Source of the DNA: Lyophyllum atratum
Taxonomy: Eukaryota > Basidiomycota > Agaricomycetes > Agaricales > Lyophyllaceae
Length of the DNA stretch: 64,000 bases
Reading direction: 5' to 3'
Assembly (NCBI GenBank): GCA_014905825.1
Contig: JACGCN010000016.1
Span: forward strand, 992,001-1,056,000
Program-made: the position numbers and the translations under genes
In this document: positions 10,324 to 22,100 of the stretch, one piece after another
Position numbering within the stretch: position 1 is the stretch's first letter
How the letters are laid out: each line of letters begins with the position of its first letter
The notes under the pieces: model-generated
What the model was told of the DNA's origin: nothing
What the model saw: the letters and a program-made list of their open reading frames with translations, nothing else
Databases searched by the model: none

Positions 10324-10906
10324 TCAGCGTGTTCGCTCCGCCGCCCAGCGAGCCCTCATGAGCTGGAAGCCTTCGGCTTTTGTGCGGACATTCATTGCTG
10401 GTGCAAGTAATTGTAACTGGGCGGCTTGGAGGTGTGGAGCGACGAGGGAATCAGTGCGGATTACCTGCATACGAAATCAGCCCATAGTATACGTCAGAGA
10501 CGTCTCAGCAAAGCTTTACCGATCCAATGGCGAGGAAGAAGGAGAAAGTAGCGGCACTGCTCAGCATGTATTGCGAAAGAGTAGCCATGAATCCTCGTGG
10601 TCCCGCGCCTCCTCTGTGCCGAAAGGCTGGGTCAGGACAGACTATGAAGACGTGCTGTTCAAGAATTCTGACCTAATGATGCTATATGAACCGAAGATAA
10701 AACCAATTGTGAGACCCACGCCGCCACCCATGAGCGCGCCCATCCTGCGAGAACATCAGAAGTTGGACGGTTAGAACAGGACCAGTCTTACTTCACTGGG
10801 TGATATAGCGTGCATAAGTATCCTTTACATTGAGAAGTGAATGTGAGAGCGTACTTTTTTGCCAAACGGAGGGTCCGCCATGTCCATGAGGTACAGCAGC
10901 AGCCAT
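10324..10906 (-). CDS. MGR2: Mgr2/ROMO1-family subunit of the mitochondrial TIM23 translocase
   Basis: A 120-residue mitochondrial inner-membrane protein that gates lateral sorting in the TIM23 presequence translocase. Exons are 10906..10855, 10795..10792, 10744..10673, 10613..10520 and 10464..10324. The family core is plain: KMGALMGGGVGLTIGFIFGS, then GGAGPRGF, LSQYMLSSAATFSFFLAIGS and VIRTD. Two glycine-rich membrane segments are formed by these stretches. Exon 2 is only four nucleotides (TGAA), flanked by CACCCAG and GTAAGA. It is needed to join TGGCAAAAA of exon 1 to the core in frame and yields the family string W-x-K-M-K-M-G. The C-terminal extension of about 45 residues after VIRTD is charged. 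It is head-to-head with PEX10. Confidence 0.92.
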
Positions 10907-11053
10907 TGTCCTTTCACTGTCGCAATGTTTGACCGTTGACGGAGCAGTCCACGTTGGAAAAAACGGGTCACGCGTCGCGACTGAAGCGGGTATTGATCGG
11001 CCCGGGGTACTACCAGTAACTTCGCCTAATAATTTGAAACGGCTTCTAAGTAC
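10907..11053. promoter_or_regulatory. Shared promoter of MGR2 and PEX10, 147 bp
   Basis: Only 147 bp separate the start codons of two divergent organelle genes, one for a mitochondrial import subunit and one for a peroxisomal import ligase. The space must serve both promoters and both 5' untranslated regions. No strong TATA box is visible on either strand. Confidence 0.55.
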
Positions 11054-12292
11054 ATGTCTCTACCCTCATTCCCTCCAGCCCAGCAGGCTCAAATTAGTAT
11101 GTATCCGCGATAATTGTCTCATTGAGCTGCAACTGACTTTATCTACAGTCAGGGCCAACCAACGGGATATATATCATGTCTCATCATTGAGGGAACAGAC
11201 AGAAAGTGTTCTCCGATCGTGGCTTGGTCGGTCTGCCGTGAAACGGATCGCTGAAATGAGAACTAAATTGCTTTCAGGAACGAGATGGTTAACTAGGTGG
11301 GATAAGGAAGTCGCCTTGCTAGTGGGGTTGCTATATCATGGTGTAACAACTGGACGAGGTTCGTCGTCTTCCGTTGGGACTCAGAACTTTGAATGTTGAG
11401 GTCTTATAGCCGTACAAACTCTTGGGGAGGAGTACACCGATATTTGGCAAATTTCCTCCGGTGACCGGTTGCCACCTCCATCTCGAACACGCGCAGGGCT
11501 TATTCTCCTGCCGACACTTTCTGCATATGCGCTCGGTAGACTGGCAAGCGCGCACTCTCTTCGAGAACGTTACCCACGGACAGGAAAGCTTCTGAAAACA
11601 TTGCCTTCATGGCTGGAGGTCGCTTTCGAGATTAACCTCGCTGTGTTCTACCTGAGAGGAACATATTATGATGTTGTGAAGAGGGTCTTTGGAATCCTAC
11701 ATGTGAGTCAAGTGTCTTTTACAATTACCTTATTACTCATTCACGCGAAGATATCGTCAATACCTGAAAATCCACACACGAGACCGCCGTCATATTCTTT
11801 ACTTGGGCTCTTATTGATCGTTCGGCTCCTGCATCGCCTAATAACAACCATCCGAGAAAACCACCCGTGGTCTACTGACACTGCAGCTGGAAAGAACACG
11901 GATAAGGAAGATGCAGTGCCACATTCCAGGGAAATGTTTCTCGACGATCGACCAGTATCATCCTACCTAGGACCTGAGAACCCAGAAGGCGAACCTGCGA
12001 GGCCAGCCGAGGAGGACGAGAGGACAATGTTGGATATAGCTTCAATTCCAGCCGCGTTGAGAGCGGCCAGGAATTGCACACTCTGCTTAGAGGAGAGGAC
12101 AGATAGCTGTTCGACCGAGTGCGGCCATTTGTTCTGCTGGAGTTGCATCGTTGGGTGGGGCAGGGAGAAGGTACGCGACGAGTCATTGTCAATTTTTACC
12201 GTGTTGACATGATTTCCTATTCATAGCCTGAGTGTCCCCTCTGCCGGCAGTCCCTGAATCTGACCCGACTCTTGCCCATTTATAACTTGTAA
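11054..12292 (+). CDS. PEX10: Peroxin 10, RING-finger E3 ligase of peroxisomal import
   Basis: A 329-residue peroxisomal membrane ubiquitin ligase that, with Pex2 and Pex12, ubiquitinates the import receptor Pex5 for recycling. Exons are 11054..11096, 11149..11226, 11278..11358, 11401..11702, 11751..12170 and 12227..12292. The N-terminal Pex2/Pex12 domain has the expected TRWLTRWDKEVALL and QTLGEEYTDIWQ. Hydrophobic segments follow through AFEINLAVFYLRG and LLGLLLIVRLL. The C-terminal RING is CTLCLEERTDSCSTECGH, LFCWSCI, then CPLCRQ, a C3HC4 pattern. It ends soon after the RING, as in other Pex10 proteins. The exon joins restore family conservation at each border. Confidence 0.94.
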
Positions 12293-12356
12293 TTTTGGAG
12301 AAAGCGAAGCACGATTATACAACAGGGGGCCTACGAGGTCAATACAGATGCGAAAC

Positions 12357-12916
12357 TCATACCACCGGTTGTATGAGCGTAATGTTATCGCCTTTGAGAA
12401 GGATACGGCCTAAAGGTGTGATTGTTTATAAAGTCTTACGAAAGCGCGAAAGAGAACGGACCTAGCTCTCTCCGAGGTTTTACGTCCTTGACATACACCT
12501 CTGCGGCTTCGTCTATCACGAGATTCATGAATTCATCGAAACCCTGTCCAAATAATCCTAGCATGAGTATCGGGGTGATTGAAGGATAGGCTGCGGAGGG
12601 CGGGTGCTCTTGAAATAAGCATTTCATGCTTCCTCGCTCTGGCATCTCAGCCCTCGCAGCGCCATCATCAGAGAAGAACGCACGATTATTCGTCCCTCAA
12701 TCCGCATCTCGATATTGTCGTATAGCCAGATCATAATCTTCGTTTTCTAGATCCGAAATTGAGTAAAAACACGCTGATAATGGTGTGAAGAACTGACTTG
12801 TTGGAGATTTTTGAAGATCACATTCTAGTCAAGAGGGTGAGCGACGTGAACTGCATGTAAAAGTAAATATATCTCACGATGGGCTGAACCATCACACGTT
12901 GTTGGCGGCCTGACAT
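12357..12916 (-). CDS. SME1: Small nuclear ribonucleoprotein SmE
   Basis: An 87-residue Sm protein of the heptameric ring on spliceosomal U1, U2, U4 and U5 snRNAs. Exons are 12916..12878, 12824..12798, 12746..12684, 12543..12462 and 12409..12357. Sm1 motif: [25 protein letters not shown], with the typical IEG and NLV. Sm2 motif: LGRILLKGDNITLI. The N-terminus RVMVQPIN also matches SmE. Length is normal. Four introns in 87 codons illustrate the intron density here. The start is 193 bp from the divergent dynein start. Confidence 0.95.
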
Positions 12917-13109
12917 GATGAGCAAGATGTGGTGAGGGCGTAGGCAACGATGTGCAGTGGAAGTGAGTTCAAGAAAGGTGCGCTAGAACGTCGAGGTTAG
13001 GGTTATATATGGATGCACGTGGATCAGAAATTGACCCCAACAACCAAACCGACAGCAAAGACGACGCGTCGACATACACCAGGCTTTACCTCTGGATACC
13101 CAGCCCAGC
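12917..13109. promoter_or_regulatory. Shared promoter of SmE and the dynein motor gene
   Basis: The 193-bp space holds a TATATAT at 13004-13010 about 100 bp before the dynein ATG, followed by a CA-rich stretch typical of a 5' untranslated region (ACCAAACCGACAGC). Nothing in this space encodes dynein tail sequence, which supports 13110 as a true gene start. Confidence 0.5.
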
Positions 13110-16100
13110 ATGGAGGTAAGTCTTAACGGCTCCCCGCGACAGACACCCCTCTAACGTGATTGAAAGGCTTTTGCTCCTGCTAATTCGTCGACTGCAGCCG
13201 CAGTCACTTTCATCACTTTCGTACAAGACCTTAAGAAGAAGACCAAGACATGGGGACCTATGATCGAGCTTTGCGCCAACGGGGAGAAGACCCTGGAACG
13301 ATTCAGATACCAATTCCCGGATGACTGGCTCTACAGTGACCAGCTTCGGGGAGAATGGAGTGCCTATAACGAGATATTGAAGCGCAAGAACGACTCAATT
13401 CAAGAGCAACTAGGTGAGTGTTAGTATTTAGGCCTCTCAGGCAAGTATCAACATCCTCTTTTTGTAGCGGGTCTCCAACTAAAGATTGTCGCGGAGGACA
13501 AGATTGTGGAGAACAAGATTGTGGACATCTTGCAAGAATGGGAGCAGACTCGTCCCGTGCAAGGAAGCATGCGCGCAGACACAGCGATGAACACCATAAA
13601 CGTATTTGAGGGCAAACTGAACCGTGTTCAGGAAGAGTACGACCTCGTTTGCAGAGCCAAAGAAGCGCTCGATCTAGAATTGACGCGGCATACGCGCTTG
13701 GAGCCGGTCTTTGAAGAATTACGCGATCTCAAGGCTGTCTGGACCGCCCTGTCCGGTATTTGGAGTCAAATCTCGGAACTGAGGGAGCTTTCATGGGCGA
13801 CTGTGCAATCGAGGAAGCTGAGACAGCAAATCGACGGGCTTCTTAGCTCTACAAAGGAAATGCCAACCAGGATGAGGCAATATGCTGCGTTTGAATACGT
13901 GCAGGATGTGTTGAAAGGCCTTCTGAAGTCAAACACCATCGTTTCGGAACTCAAGTCGGAGGCGCTGAAGGATAGGCATTGGAAGCAACTCTTCAAGGTT
14001 CTGAGGCTACCGTCACAGATCGCCATGCCACTGTACGTTTTCTTGCCGTGATTGTTGTTGCACCACTCATTTATCTCGTAGCATGACCCTCGGTCATGTG
14101 TACGACATGGATTTGAAGAAGAACGAGATCTTGATCAAGGAGGTTATCATTCAAGCTCAAGGAGAGGTATTATTTTATCATTCGGTCTCCCTTTACACGT
14201 GCTCACGAAGCGATAGATGGCGCTCGAGGAGTATATCAAGCAAGTGAAGGAGACATGGACGAACTATACCCTTGAACTCGTCAACTATCAGAACAAATGC
14301 CGCTTGATTAGGTATGCTCTTGCTTCATAGCTTCACTATGGAAGCCTGATCCAACTGGCAGGGGGTGGGATGACTTGTTCAACAAGTGTAGCGAAAACCT
14401 GAACTCGCTCACCGCTATGAAGCTATCGCCTTACTACAAAGGTTGGTCATCTTGACTGGTTACTTGATACGCACTGACTGTATTCTCTCCTGTTAAGTTT
14501 TCGAGGAAGAAGTATGACGCCTTCATGTATGTTGCATACGCTTTTTTGACGATTTTTCCAGGCGGGTTCGTGGGAAGAGAAACTCAATAGGATCCATGTC
14601 CTTTTCGGTAAACTCTTTGGCTCATGCTCAGTAAACATGCCACTTACATGGATTCAGATGTTTGGATCGACGTACAACGCCAGTGGGTTTACTTGGAGGG
14701 AATCTTCTCTGGTAGCGCCGACATCAAGCATCTACTCCCCACGGAAAGTTCCCGTTTCTCAGGCATTAACGTCGAGTTTCTGACTGTGATGAAACGGGTA
14801 TACAAATCCCCTTTCGTAACCGACGTCATGAACATTCAAGGAATTCAAAAAAGCTTGGAACGTCTCGCAGACCTACTTCACAAGATTCAGAAGGCATTGG
14901 GAGAATATCTGGAGCGAGAGCGATCCTCCTTCCCTCGCTTTTACTTCGTCGGTGACGAAGATCTCCTCGAAATCATAGGAAACAGCAAAGACATCCTCCG
15001 CATCATGAAGCATCTGAAGAAGATGTTTGCTGGTATCTCCACGATAATGTTGGACGACGATCTGACTGAAATTCAGGGGATGGCGTCGAGGGAAGGAGAG
15101 GAAGTGCAGTTTTCTCAACCTATCCTTCTCAAGGATTATCCCAAGATCAATGACTGGTTGGCCAAGATTGAATCGATGATGCGCCTGTCGCTTTCCGATT
15201 TACTATGCTCTGCAGTAAACGAGCTCCAAGTCTTCTATGGGACGGGCTCCAAACTCACTATGGACGAATTGATGCCATGGATGGAGAAATTTCCCGCGCA
15301 ATTGGTCACCTTGGCTGTCCAAGTCGCTTGGACGGCGTCCGTCGAAACTTGTTTAGAGGCCGGTCAAACACCGGATGGTCCTTTGGATACGGTTCACCAA
15401 GCACTAGATCTCCTCGCAGACATCGTCCTCCAAGAGCTGAATCCCGTCACACGCCGGAAATGCGAGCACCTCATCACTGAGCTCGTCCATCAGCGTGACG
15501 TTATCCGCGAACTTATTCAGCAGCGTACCCTCGATCCCAAGGGCTTCACATGGCTATACCAGATGCGATTTTACCTAGACCGTAATGCCGCGGACCCTCT
15601 GGAACGACTGGCCATCAAGGTCGCGGATGCATCATTCCCATATGGTTGGGAGTACTTGGGCGTTCCGGACCGCCTAGTTCAAACGCCCCTCACTGATAGA
15701 GTGTATTTGACTTTGACACAAGCTCTGGATAATCAATTAGGTGGTGCGCCGTTCGGGCCCGCTGGAACAGGTGTGTTGGAGGTTTCTCATTCGAAGAGCG
15801 TTCGAGCCTGACCCCTCCTTCAAGGTAAAACTGAATCTGTGAAAGCACTCGGGGTGCAGCTTGGAAGATTCGTCCTTGTGTTCTGCTGTGACGAAACCTT
15901 CGACTTCCAGGCCATGGGTCGTATTTTTGTCGGTCTATGCCAGGTCGGAGCCTGGGGATGTTTCGACGAGTTCAATCGACTTGAAGAGCGTATTTTGAGT
16001 GCGGTATCCCAACAAGTGCAGAGCATTCAGCAAGGTCTTGCTTCTTTGGTCAAGAATCCTAACACTGAGATTGAGCTCGTTGGGAAAAATTTGAAGATTA

Positions 16101-19100
16101 ACAAGAATATCGGTGTGTCTTCTCTGAAGCCTGTACAGAGCATTCTACTAATCTGTGTGAATGTTAGGGATATTTATCACGACCAATCCAAACTATGCTG
16201 GTCGCTCACAATTGCCACCGAATTTGACCAAGCTTTTCAGACCGTTAGTTCTTTGATGATGCTGCCTTTGAAACCTAATCACTAACTTCAACTTAGAATG
16301 GCTATGACGCGTCCTGATCGGGAGCTCATTGCCCAAGTCATGCTGTTCTCTCAAGGCTTCCGTACCGCGGAATCCTTAGCTTCGAAAATTGTTCCGTTCT
16401 TCAACCTCTGCGATGAACAACTGTCACCTCAGCCCCATTATGATTTCGGTTTGCGGGCACTGAAGGCCGTACTTTCTAGTGCCGGTATCCTGAAACGTGA
16501 ACGTCTTCAAAGGACCGCGGAGCAGGGCGATGATGATGTTGTAGGACTTTCAGACAATATCGCGGAGCAAATCATTGTGATCCAGAGTGTCACGGAGACG
16601 ATCGTTCCCAAATTAGTTGCAGATGATGTTCCCCTTCTCACAAGGCAAGTCTTAGTGATGCCAAACTAACAGCTAGGCTGACTAGATTTGTTTCATTAAT
16701 TAGCCTTCTAGCGGACGTCTTCCCTGGCGTTGACTATATGCCAGTAGATATGGATGCCTTGCGTGAACAGATCCTCAAAGTTTGCGCCGAGCGCCGCTTG
16801 GTTGATGGAGAACGCTGGGTTTCGAAGATCCTCCAACTTTACCAAATCCAGAAAATCCAGCATGGTCTGATGATGGTGGGCCCCTCTGGAACCGGGAAAA
16901 CCAATGCATGGCAAGTTCTTCTTGCCGCACTTGAGAGGTTGGATGGCATCGAAGGAGTGTCATACGTCATTGATCCCAAGGCCATGCACAAAGATGCCCT
17001 CTACGGAACCTTGGACCAGACTACTCGCGAATGGAACGATGGTCTCTTCACCCACATACTTCGAAAAATCGTCGATGATGTACGTGGGGAAAGCGGCAAG
17101 CGACATTGGATTATTTTCGATGGCGATGTGGATCCCGAATGGGTGGAGAATCTCAACAGGTAGGCCAGTCCGTCTTGAATAAGGCGTCGACTAAGATGAA
17201 ACCTAAATAGTGTGCTGGACGACAACAAGCTCCTTACTCTCCCCAACGGAGAACGTCTCAACCTTCCCCCTAATGTTCGAATCATGTTCGAAGTAGAACA
17301 TCTCAAATACGCTACGCTTGCCACAGTCAGTCGTTGTGGTATGATTTGGTTCAGCGAAGACGTCGTCGATCCATCGATGGTGTACCGCAACTATTTATCA
17401 ACTCTAGCGTCTGTTCCCTTAGATGCTGACGATGAAGATACCGACGCATTGGGCCGTCGTGCTGATCCCTCCGACGCGAACGCCTCCGCCAATCTTACGA
17501 CGCAACGACAAATTGCGTCCATACTGGAACGCTATTTCGCAGATGACGAACTCGTTAGCGCTGCCTTGACATTCGCGGAGTCTATCGAGCATATCATGGA
17601 CTTCACGGCTACACGCGCGCTGAATACCCTTTTCTCCCTGCTCAACAAGACGGTCCGCAACGTCATAGAGTACAACTTCCAGCATTCGGATTTCCCACTT
17701 TCACCAGAACGTGTTGAACAGTACGTGACCAAACGATTGCTCGTCAGCATAATTTGGGCGTTCTCTGGTGACGCGAAGTTGGATCTACGCGCTGAAATGG
17801 GCGATTTCTTGCGTAAACAAACCAGCATCGATCTCCCACCCATGGCGCATGGAAACTCCCTCATCGACTACGATGTTCAAGTTGCGAACGGGGAATGGTC
17901 TGCGTGGCAATCGAAGGTCCCAGTCATTGAAATTGAAGCTCATGCGGTGACTGCAGCGGATGTGGTTGTCCCCACTATGGATACAGTGCGGCACGAAGAA
18001 GTGCTGTATTCATGGCTATCAGAACACAAGCCGCTAATGCTCTGTGGTCCTCCTGGTTCCGGTAAAACCATGACGTTATTCAGCGCCCTTCGTAAACTAC
18101 CCGACATGGAGGTCGTCGGACTTAACTTCTCTAGCGCCACAACACCGGAGCTTATCCTCAAAACCTTCGAACAATACTGTGAATATCGAAAGACGCCGAA
18201 TGGTGTTATTCTTGCGCCTGTACAGATTGGCCGTTGGCTCGTCGTATTCTGTGACGAAATCAACTTGCCTGCGGCCGACAAATACGGCACTCAGCGAGTT
18301 ATCTCTTTCCTTCGTCAACTGGTGGAGTGCGGAGGTTACTGGCGTGCCAGTGATATGGCGTGGGTCAAGTTGGAGCGTATACAATTTGTGGGTGCTTGCA
18401 ATCCCCCGACCGACCCTGGTCGCGTTCCTCTTAGTCATCGATTCCTGCGACACGCCCCGCTCGTTATGGTCGATTATCCCGGCGAAATCTCTTTGAAACA
18501 GATTTATGGGACCTACAATCGTGCTGTCCTGAAGGTCGTGCCTAATCTCCGCGCCTATGCGGAGCCTCTCACAGACGCCATGGTTGCCTTCTACCTGGCA
18601 TCACAGAAACGTTTCACAACAGATGTACAAGCGCACTATGTTTACAGTCCACGTGAATTGACGCGATGGATCCGTGGTATATACGAAGCTATCCGCCCGT
18701 TGGAGATTCTCTCTGTCGAGGGCCTTGTTCGAGTGTGGGCACATGAGGCGTTGCGTCTTTTCCAAGATCGTCTTGTCACCGAGGAGGAAAAGCAATGGAC
18801 TGATGAGAACATCGACGGAGCCGCAATGGAGCATTTCCCCACCATCAACCAGGATGAGGCCCTCCATCGCCCTATCTTGTTCTCAAACTGGACTTCCAAA
18901 GATTACATTCCAGTTGACCGTGAAACACTTCGAGAATACACAAAGGCCCGCCTTCGAGTCTTCTATGAGGAAGAGTTGGATGTTCCTCTCGTTCTTTTCA
19001 ACGACGTCCTTGACCACGTTTTGCGGATCGATCGTGTCTTCCGTCAGATTCAAGGTCATCTCCTGCTCATCGGTGTCAGCGGAAGTGGCAAGGTAAGCAC

Positions 19101-22100
19101 CTTTCCTCAGGCCTGTCAGACCTCTCAGTCCTGCTCACATTTTGTAGACAACACTGTCTAGGTTCGTGGCTTGGATGAACGGTCTCAGCATTTTCCAAAT
19201 CAAGGTCTCGAACAAGTATACTGGAGAAGACTTCGACGATGACTTGCGGACTGTTCTTCGTCGAGCAGGCTGCAAGGGCGAAAAGATATGTTTCATCATG
19301 GACGAATCCAATGTCCTTGACTCCGGATTTTTGGAACGTATGAACACCCTCCTTGCGAACGCCGAAGTTCCAGGTCTCTTTGAGGGCGATGAACATGCGG
19401 CTCTGATGACTGCTTGCAAGGAAGGCTCTCAGCGCGATGGCCTAATGCTAGACTCGCCAGAGGAGCTCTATCGCTGGTTCACACAACAGGTTGCAAAGAA
19501 CTTGCATGTCGTCTTTACGATGAACCCCCCTGAAAACGGTCTGGCTTCACGAGCCGCCACTTCCCCAGCTTTGTTCAATCGCTGCGTGTTGGATTGGTTC
19601 GGTGACTGGTCCGACCAAGCCTTCTACCAAGTTGGTATGGAGTTCACGCACACACTTGATCTCGACCTTCCTTCATATAACCCACCTGCGTACTTCCCTA
19701 TTGCATACCGAAGCCTTTCAATCCCACCTCTACACAGGACAGCTGTCGTCAATGCTCTAGTTTACGTCCACTCCTCCTTGCACCAGATCAATCAACGTTT
19801 AAGCCGCCGTCAAGGTCGCTATAATTATGTGACACCCCGTCACTACCTGGACTTGTAAGCACTTGCAGTGTATCCTGAATTCTGAATCTCATCGTTGGTC
19901 ATCTAGCATCAACCACTACGTGAGGCTCTACACAGAGAAACGTGACGAATTAGAGGAGCAACAACGCCATCTTCACGTCGGTCTGGACAAGTTGAAGGAC
20001 ACCGTGGCTCAAGTAGAAGAGCTCCGGAAAAGTCTCGCTATCAAGCGGTCGCAGCTTGAGGCGAAAGATGCCGAGGCGAACGACAAACTCAAGCGCATGG
20101 TGGCAGATCAGCAAGAAGCGGAGCAGAAGAAAGCTGCTTCAATCGAAATACAGGCTGCTTTGGTTGATCAAGATCGCCACATCGAGGAGCGCCGCGCTGT
20201 CGTGATGGCTGATCTAGCCGATGCTGAACCTGCCGTTGTCGAAGCTCAATCAGCAGTCAGCAACATCAAGAGGCAGTATCTTCAAGAAGTTCGTGTCATG
20301 GCCAATCCCCCAGAGGTTGTCAAAATAGCCATGGAATCCGTTTGCACTATTTTAGGCCACAAGATCGACAGCTGGCGCACGATTCAGGGTATCATTCGTC
20401 GTGACGATTTCATCCAACGAATCGTTAACTTCGACACGACGAAAATGACGAAACAGCTACGTGATACGATGAAGAGAGACTACCTCAGTCGGTCAAATTA
20501 CAACTATGAGACGGTCTACCATGCCAGTAAAGCTTGCGGACCGCTGGTGAAGTGGGCTTTGGCTCAAGTTCGGTTTTCCGAGATTCTCGACAAGGTAGAA
20601 CCCTTGCGTAACGAAGTGCAGTCATTGGAGGATCAGGCCGAAACGACTAAAAAACAAGCTGCAGCAATCATTGCCATGATCGGCGAACTCGAGGCCAAAA
20701 TTGCGCGATACAAGGACGAATACGCACTTCTCATCAGCGAAACCCAGGCCATCAAATCGGAAATGGAGCGTGTGCAGAGCAAGGTCGACCGTAGCATGAA
20801 ACTCCTGGAGAGTTTATCATCTGAGAGGGGTCGCTGGGAGTCTGGAAGTCGTACTTTCGATGCAGAAATGAGCACCATCGTTGGTGACGTTCTGCTGTCC
20901 GCTGCGTTCTTGGCCTATGGTGGATTCTTTGACCAACATTATCGTGAAGTGATGTGGCAGGAATGGTCGAGTCATTTGACGGAGGCGAACATCAAGTTCA
21001 AACCTGAACTTGCCTTTACCGAATATCTTTCCACTGCGGACGACCGTCTGAGCTGGCAGTCGAAATCCTTACCATCTGACAACTTGACCACGGAGAACGC
21101 CATTATGCTCAAGCGATTCAACCGTTATCCTCTTATCATTGACCCCACTGGTCAGGCCACAACATTCTTGTTAAACGAGTACAAGGACCGCAAGATCACA
21201 GTGACAAGTTTCCTCGATGAAGCCTTCCTTAAAGTATTGGAAAGCGCGCTTCGATTCGGAAACCCTCTGTTGATTCAAGATGTCGAGCACCTCGATCCCA
21301 TCTTAAACGCAGTCTTGAACCGAGAGATTCGACGAACGGGTGGACGTGTGCTCATACGATTGGGCAGCCAAGACATCGACTTCTCGCCATCGTTTACGAT
21401 GTTCCTTTCCACTAGAGATCCCTCCGTCGAGTTCTCCCCCGACATTTGCAGTAGGGTCACCTTCGTCAACTTCACCATGACGCGCAGCAGTCTTCAGAGC
21501 CAATCGCTCGACCAAGTCCTTAAAGTTGAACGACCCGATACGGAGCGCAAGAGAACAGACCTTATGAAAGTTCAAGGCGAATTCCGACTTCGACTTAGAA
21601 CCCTCGAGAAGTTGCTTTTACAAGCTCTTAACGAGTCAACAGGGAATATCCTTGACGACGACAAAGTTATCGATACTCTGGAAACCTTGAAGAGGGAAGC
21701 AGCCGAGATCACCCGGAAAGTGGAGGAGACCGATGTCGTCATGAAGGAGGTGGAACAAGTCACAGCCGAGTATCTGCCTCTTGCTCAAGCATGCAGTTCA
21801 GTGTTCTTCGTCCTGGAGCAGCTTAACTTGGTGAATCACTTCTACCAGTTTTCGCTTCGCTTCTTCCTCGACATCTTCGACTATATTCTGCATCATAACC
21901 CAAATCTCAACCACACAACCGACTATAGTCAACGTCGGGATATTCTGTTGAATGATTTGTTCCTTGTGGTTTACCGAAGGACATCCCGTGCACTTCTCTA
22001 TCGCGACCACGTCATGCTTGCAGTACTGCTATCACAAGTCAAGCTGCGTGGCTTGGAGGAAATCGGAGATGAACTCGAGTTTCTGCTGGAGAGCGGTGAC

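Noticed and set aside
12293..13109. Search for missing dynein tail exons upstream of 13110
   Set aside because: The space is taken by the SmE gene on the other strand and a 193-bp promoter; no frame resembles dynein tail.
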